64,000 bases of DNA from Candidatus Blautia faecigallinarum (GTDB lineage Bacteria > Bacillota > Clostridia > Lachnospirales > Lachnospiraceae): contig DXBU01000155.1 of assembly GCA_019116385.1 (NCBI GenBank), forward strand, positions 1 through 64,000, given 5' to 3'. Positions 62,243 to 64,000 of this stretch are shown here, piece after piece. Positions within the stretch are counted from its first letter, which is position 1. Every line of letters starts with the position of its first letter. Position numbers and translations under genes: made by a program. Below the pieces are notes generated by a model. That model did not search any database. It was not told where the DNA came from and saw only the letters and a program-made list of their open reading frames with translations.

Positions 62243-62318
62243 ATATTTATGTGGGTTGTACCAATTAAAAACCTATGCTACAATATATCCCATACCGGAT
62301 GTCAGAAAAGAGGAAAGT

Positions 62319-63089
62319 ATGAGAGAATATACAGAGTTTGCAAAACTTTACGATGTCTTTATGGACAATGTGGATTATAAAAAGTGGGCAGAGTATCTGA
62401 CCGCCCGCCTTTGGGACTATGGGATCAAAGACGGCCTCATCCTGGAGCTGGGATGCGGGACGGGCACTCTTACAGAGCTTTTATCCCGTGCCGGGTATGA
62501 TATGATCGGCGTGGACAATTCCGAAGAGATGCTGGCGGAAGCGAGGGAAAAGCAGATGGGATCCGGCCTGGATATTTTGTACCTCCTGCAGGATATGCAG
62601 GAATTTGAGCTTTACGGCACGGTGCGGGCGGTGATAAGCGCCTGTGACAGCCTGAATTATATCCTGGAGGAAGATGAACTTCTCCAGGTATTCCGTTTGG
62701 TGAACAACTACCTGGATCCGGGCGGGCTGTTCCTATTTGATATGAATACGATCTATAAGTACCAGCAGATCCTGGGAGAGGGCACCATCGCAGAAAACCG
62801 GGATGAGGGCAGCTTTATCTGGGAAAATTTTTACGAAGAGAAGAGCCGGATCAATACCTACGACCTGACGCTGTTCGTCCCCAGAGAGGACGGCTTATAT
62901 GAAAAGTATGAGGAAGTGCACGACCAGAGAGCCTATTCTTTGGAAACGATCACCTCCCTGCTTGAGAAGGCAGGCCTGAAGGTCCTTGCCGTGTATGACG
63001 AATATACCCTGGATCCCCCGGGAGCAGAGTGCGGCAGGTATACCATCATTGCCAGAGAACAGGAAAAATTAAGGAGACTAAGTAAATGA
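62319..63089 (+). CDS. Class I SAM-dependent methyltransferase
   Basis: LILELGCGTGTLTELLSRAGYDMIGVDNSEEMLAEAREK. Confidence 0.92.
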   Translation: MREYTEFAKLYDVFMDNVDYKKWAEYLTARLWDYGIKDGLILELGCGTGTLTELLSRAGYDMIGVDNSEEMLAEAREKQMGSGLDILYLLQDMQEFELYGTVRAVISACDSLNYILEEDELLQVFRLVNNYLDPGGLFLFDMNTIYKYQQILGEGTIAENRDEGSFIWENFYEEKSRINTYDLTLFVPREDGLYEKYEEVHDQRAYSLETITSLLEKAGLKVLAVYDEYTLDPPGAECGRYTIIAREQEKLRRLSK

Positions 63090-63964
63090 ACGATTATATT
63101 ATACGAGCAACTGCCGCCGAAAACCAGATCCGTGCTTTTGCGGCAGTGACCACAGAAACGGTGGAGACCGCCCGGAAAGCCCACAATACCAGCCCGGTAG
63201 CTACGGCAGCCCTTGGCCGCCTGCTGACTGCCGGGGCTATGATGGGCGTGATGATGAAGGGAGAAAAGGATATCCTTACCCTCCAGATCCATGCAGGCGG
63301 CCCCTTAAAGGGCATCACCGTCACAGCAGATTCCAAGGGCCGGGTGAAAGGCTATGTGGGAAATCCCAATGTATGCATTCCCGCCAATTCCAAAGGAAAG
63401 CTGGACGTGGCAGGCGCTGTGGGCGTGGGCTTTATGGATGTGATCAAGGACATGGGCCTGAAGGAACCCTATGTGGGGCAGGTTGCCCTGCAGACCAGCG
63501 AGATCGCCGAGGATCTTACCTACTATTTTGCTGCCAGCGAGCAGGTCCCTTCTGCGGTGGGCTTAGGTGTTCTTTTAAATAAAGAAAATACCGTCCGCCA
63601 GGCCGGCGGCTTTATTGTCCAGCTGATGCCTTTTGCAGAGGAGAGCACCATCAAAAGGCTGGAGGAAAATATCGCAAAGGTCAGCTCCGTGACCACCCTG
63701 CTGGAACAGGGACATACAGCGGAGACCCTGCTGGATACGGTGCTGGATGGTTTTGCTGTGGAGATCAATGACCGGACTCCCACAGAATTTTACTGCAACT
63801 GCAGCAAGAGCCGGGTGGAAAAAGCCCTCATCAGCATCGGGCGAAAGGACTTAAATGAGCTGATCCAGGAAGGCAAAGAGGTGGAACTGAACTGCCATTT
63901 CTGTAATACAAACTATGTGTTTACTGTGGAAGAATTAAAAGAGATCCTCCGCAGGTGCAAATAA
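63086..63964 (+). CDS. hslO: Hsp33 redox-regulated chaperone
   Basis: MNDYIIRATAAENQIRAFAAVTTETVETARKAHNTSPVATAALGRLLTAGAMMG; C-terminal zinc motif YCNCSKSRVEKAL...CHFCNTNY. Confidence 0.95.
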   Translation: MNDYIIRATAAENQIRAFAAVTTETVETARKAHNTSPVATAALGRLLTAGAMMGVMMKGEKDILTLQIHAGGPLKGITVTADSKGRVKGYVGNPNVCIPANSKGKLDVAGAVGVGFMDVIKDMGLKEPYVGQVALQTSEIAEDLTYYFAASEQVPSAVGLGVLLNKENTVRQAGGFIVQLMPFAEESTIKRLEENIAKVSSVTTLLEQGHTAETLLDTVLDGFAVEINDRTPTEFYCNCSKSRVEKALISIGRKDLNELIQEGKEVELNCHFCNTNYVFTVEELKEILRRCK

Positions 63965-64000
63965 AAAGGGAAGGAACAGCGCCAGAAGAACACAGGCGCG

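Overview
Chromosomal window, most likely from a Lachnospiraceae-type Firmicute (inferred from protein content). It is dominated by carbohydrate uptake, catabolism and regulation. Main blocks: (i) 0.3-7.8 kb, a FucU-type mutarotase divergent from a LacI-containing sugar(-alcohol) catabolic operon (class II aldolase, FGGY kinase, galactitol-1-P-type dehydrogenase, PfkB kinase, aldo/keto reductase). (ii) 7.9-19.8 kb, Rpn-like nuclease, MutS-like ATPase, polar amino-acid ABC importer, a hypothetical gene next to a sugar-permease remnant, a glycosidase and a frameshifted GH2 beta-galactosidase. (iii) 20.3-22.9 kb, a cluster of degraded genes (AAA ATPase plus broken PIN protein, Rpn-like tail, NUDIX tail, DUF1700 pseudogene) ending in a PadR regulator. 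(iv) 23.1-43.8 kb, two sugar ABC importers, two YesMN-type two-component systems, rhamnulokinase and rhamnose mutarotase. (v) 43.8-64 kb, mostly housekeeping: small alarmone synthetase, MBL hydrolase, J-domain protein, hybrid histidine kinase, ClpB with CIRCE, SGNH hydrolase, MarR plus heterodimeric ABC exporter, HelD-like helicase, methyltransferase, Hsp33. Best candidates for something new: a single-ORF fusion of a membrane histidine kinase to a complete cupin + AraC DNA-binding module (34229-37042); a pair of 70-bp repeats differing only by transitions, with a covarying hairpin, upstream of fucU; a nearly identical promoter cassette shared by two unrelated genes (9330-9372 and 13973-14015); and a decayed AAA-ATPase/PIN gene pair. 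No tRNA, rRNA, CRISPR array or intact transposon was seen. All assignments come from reading the sequence by eye; no searches were run.
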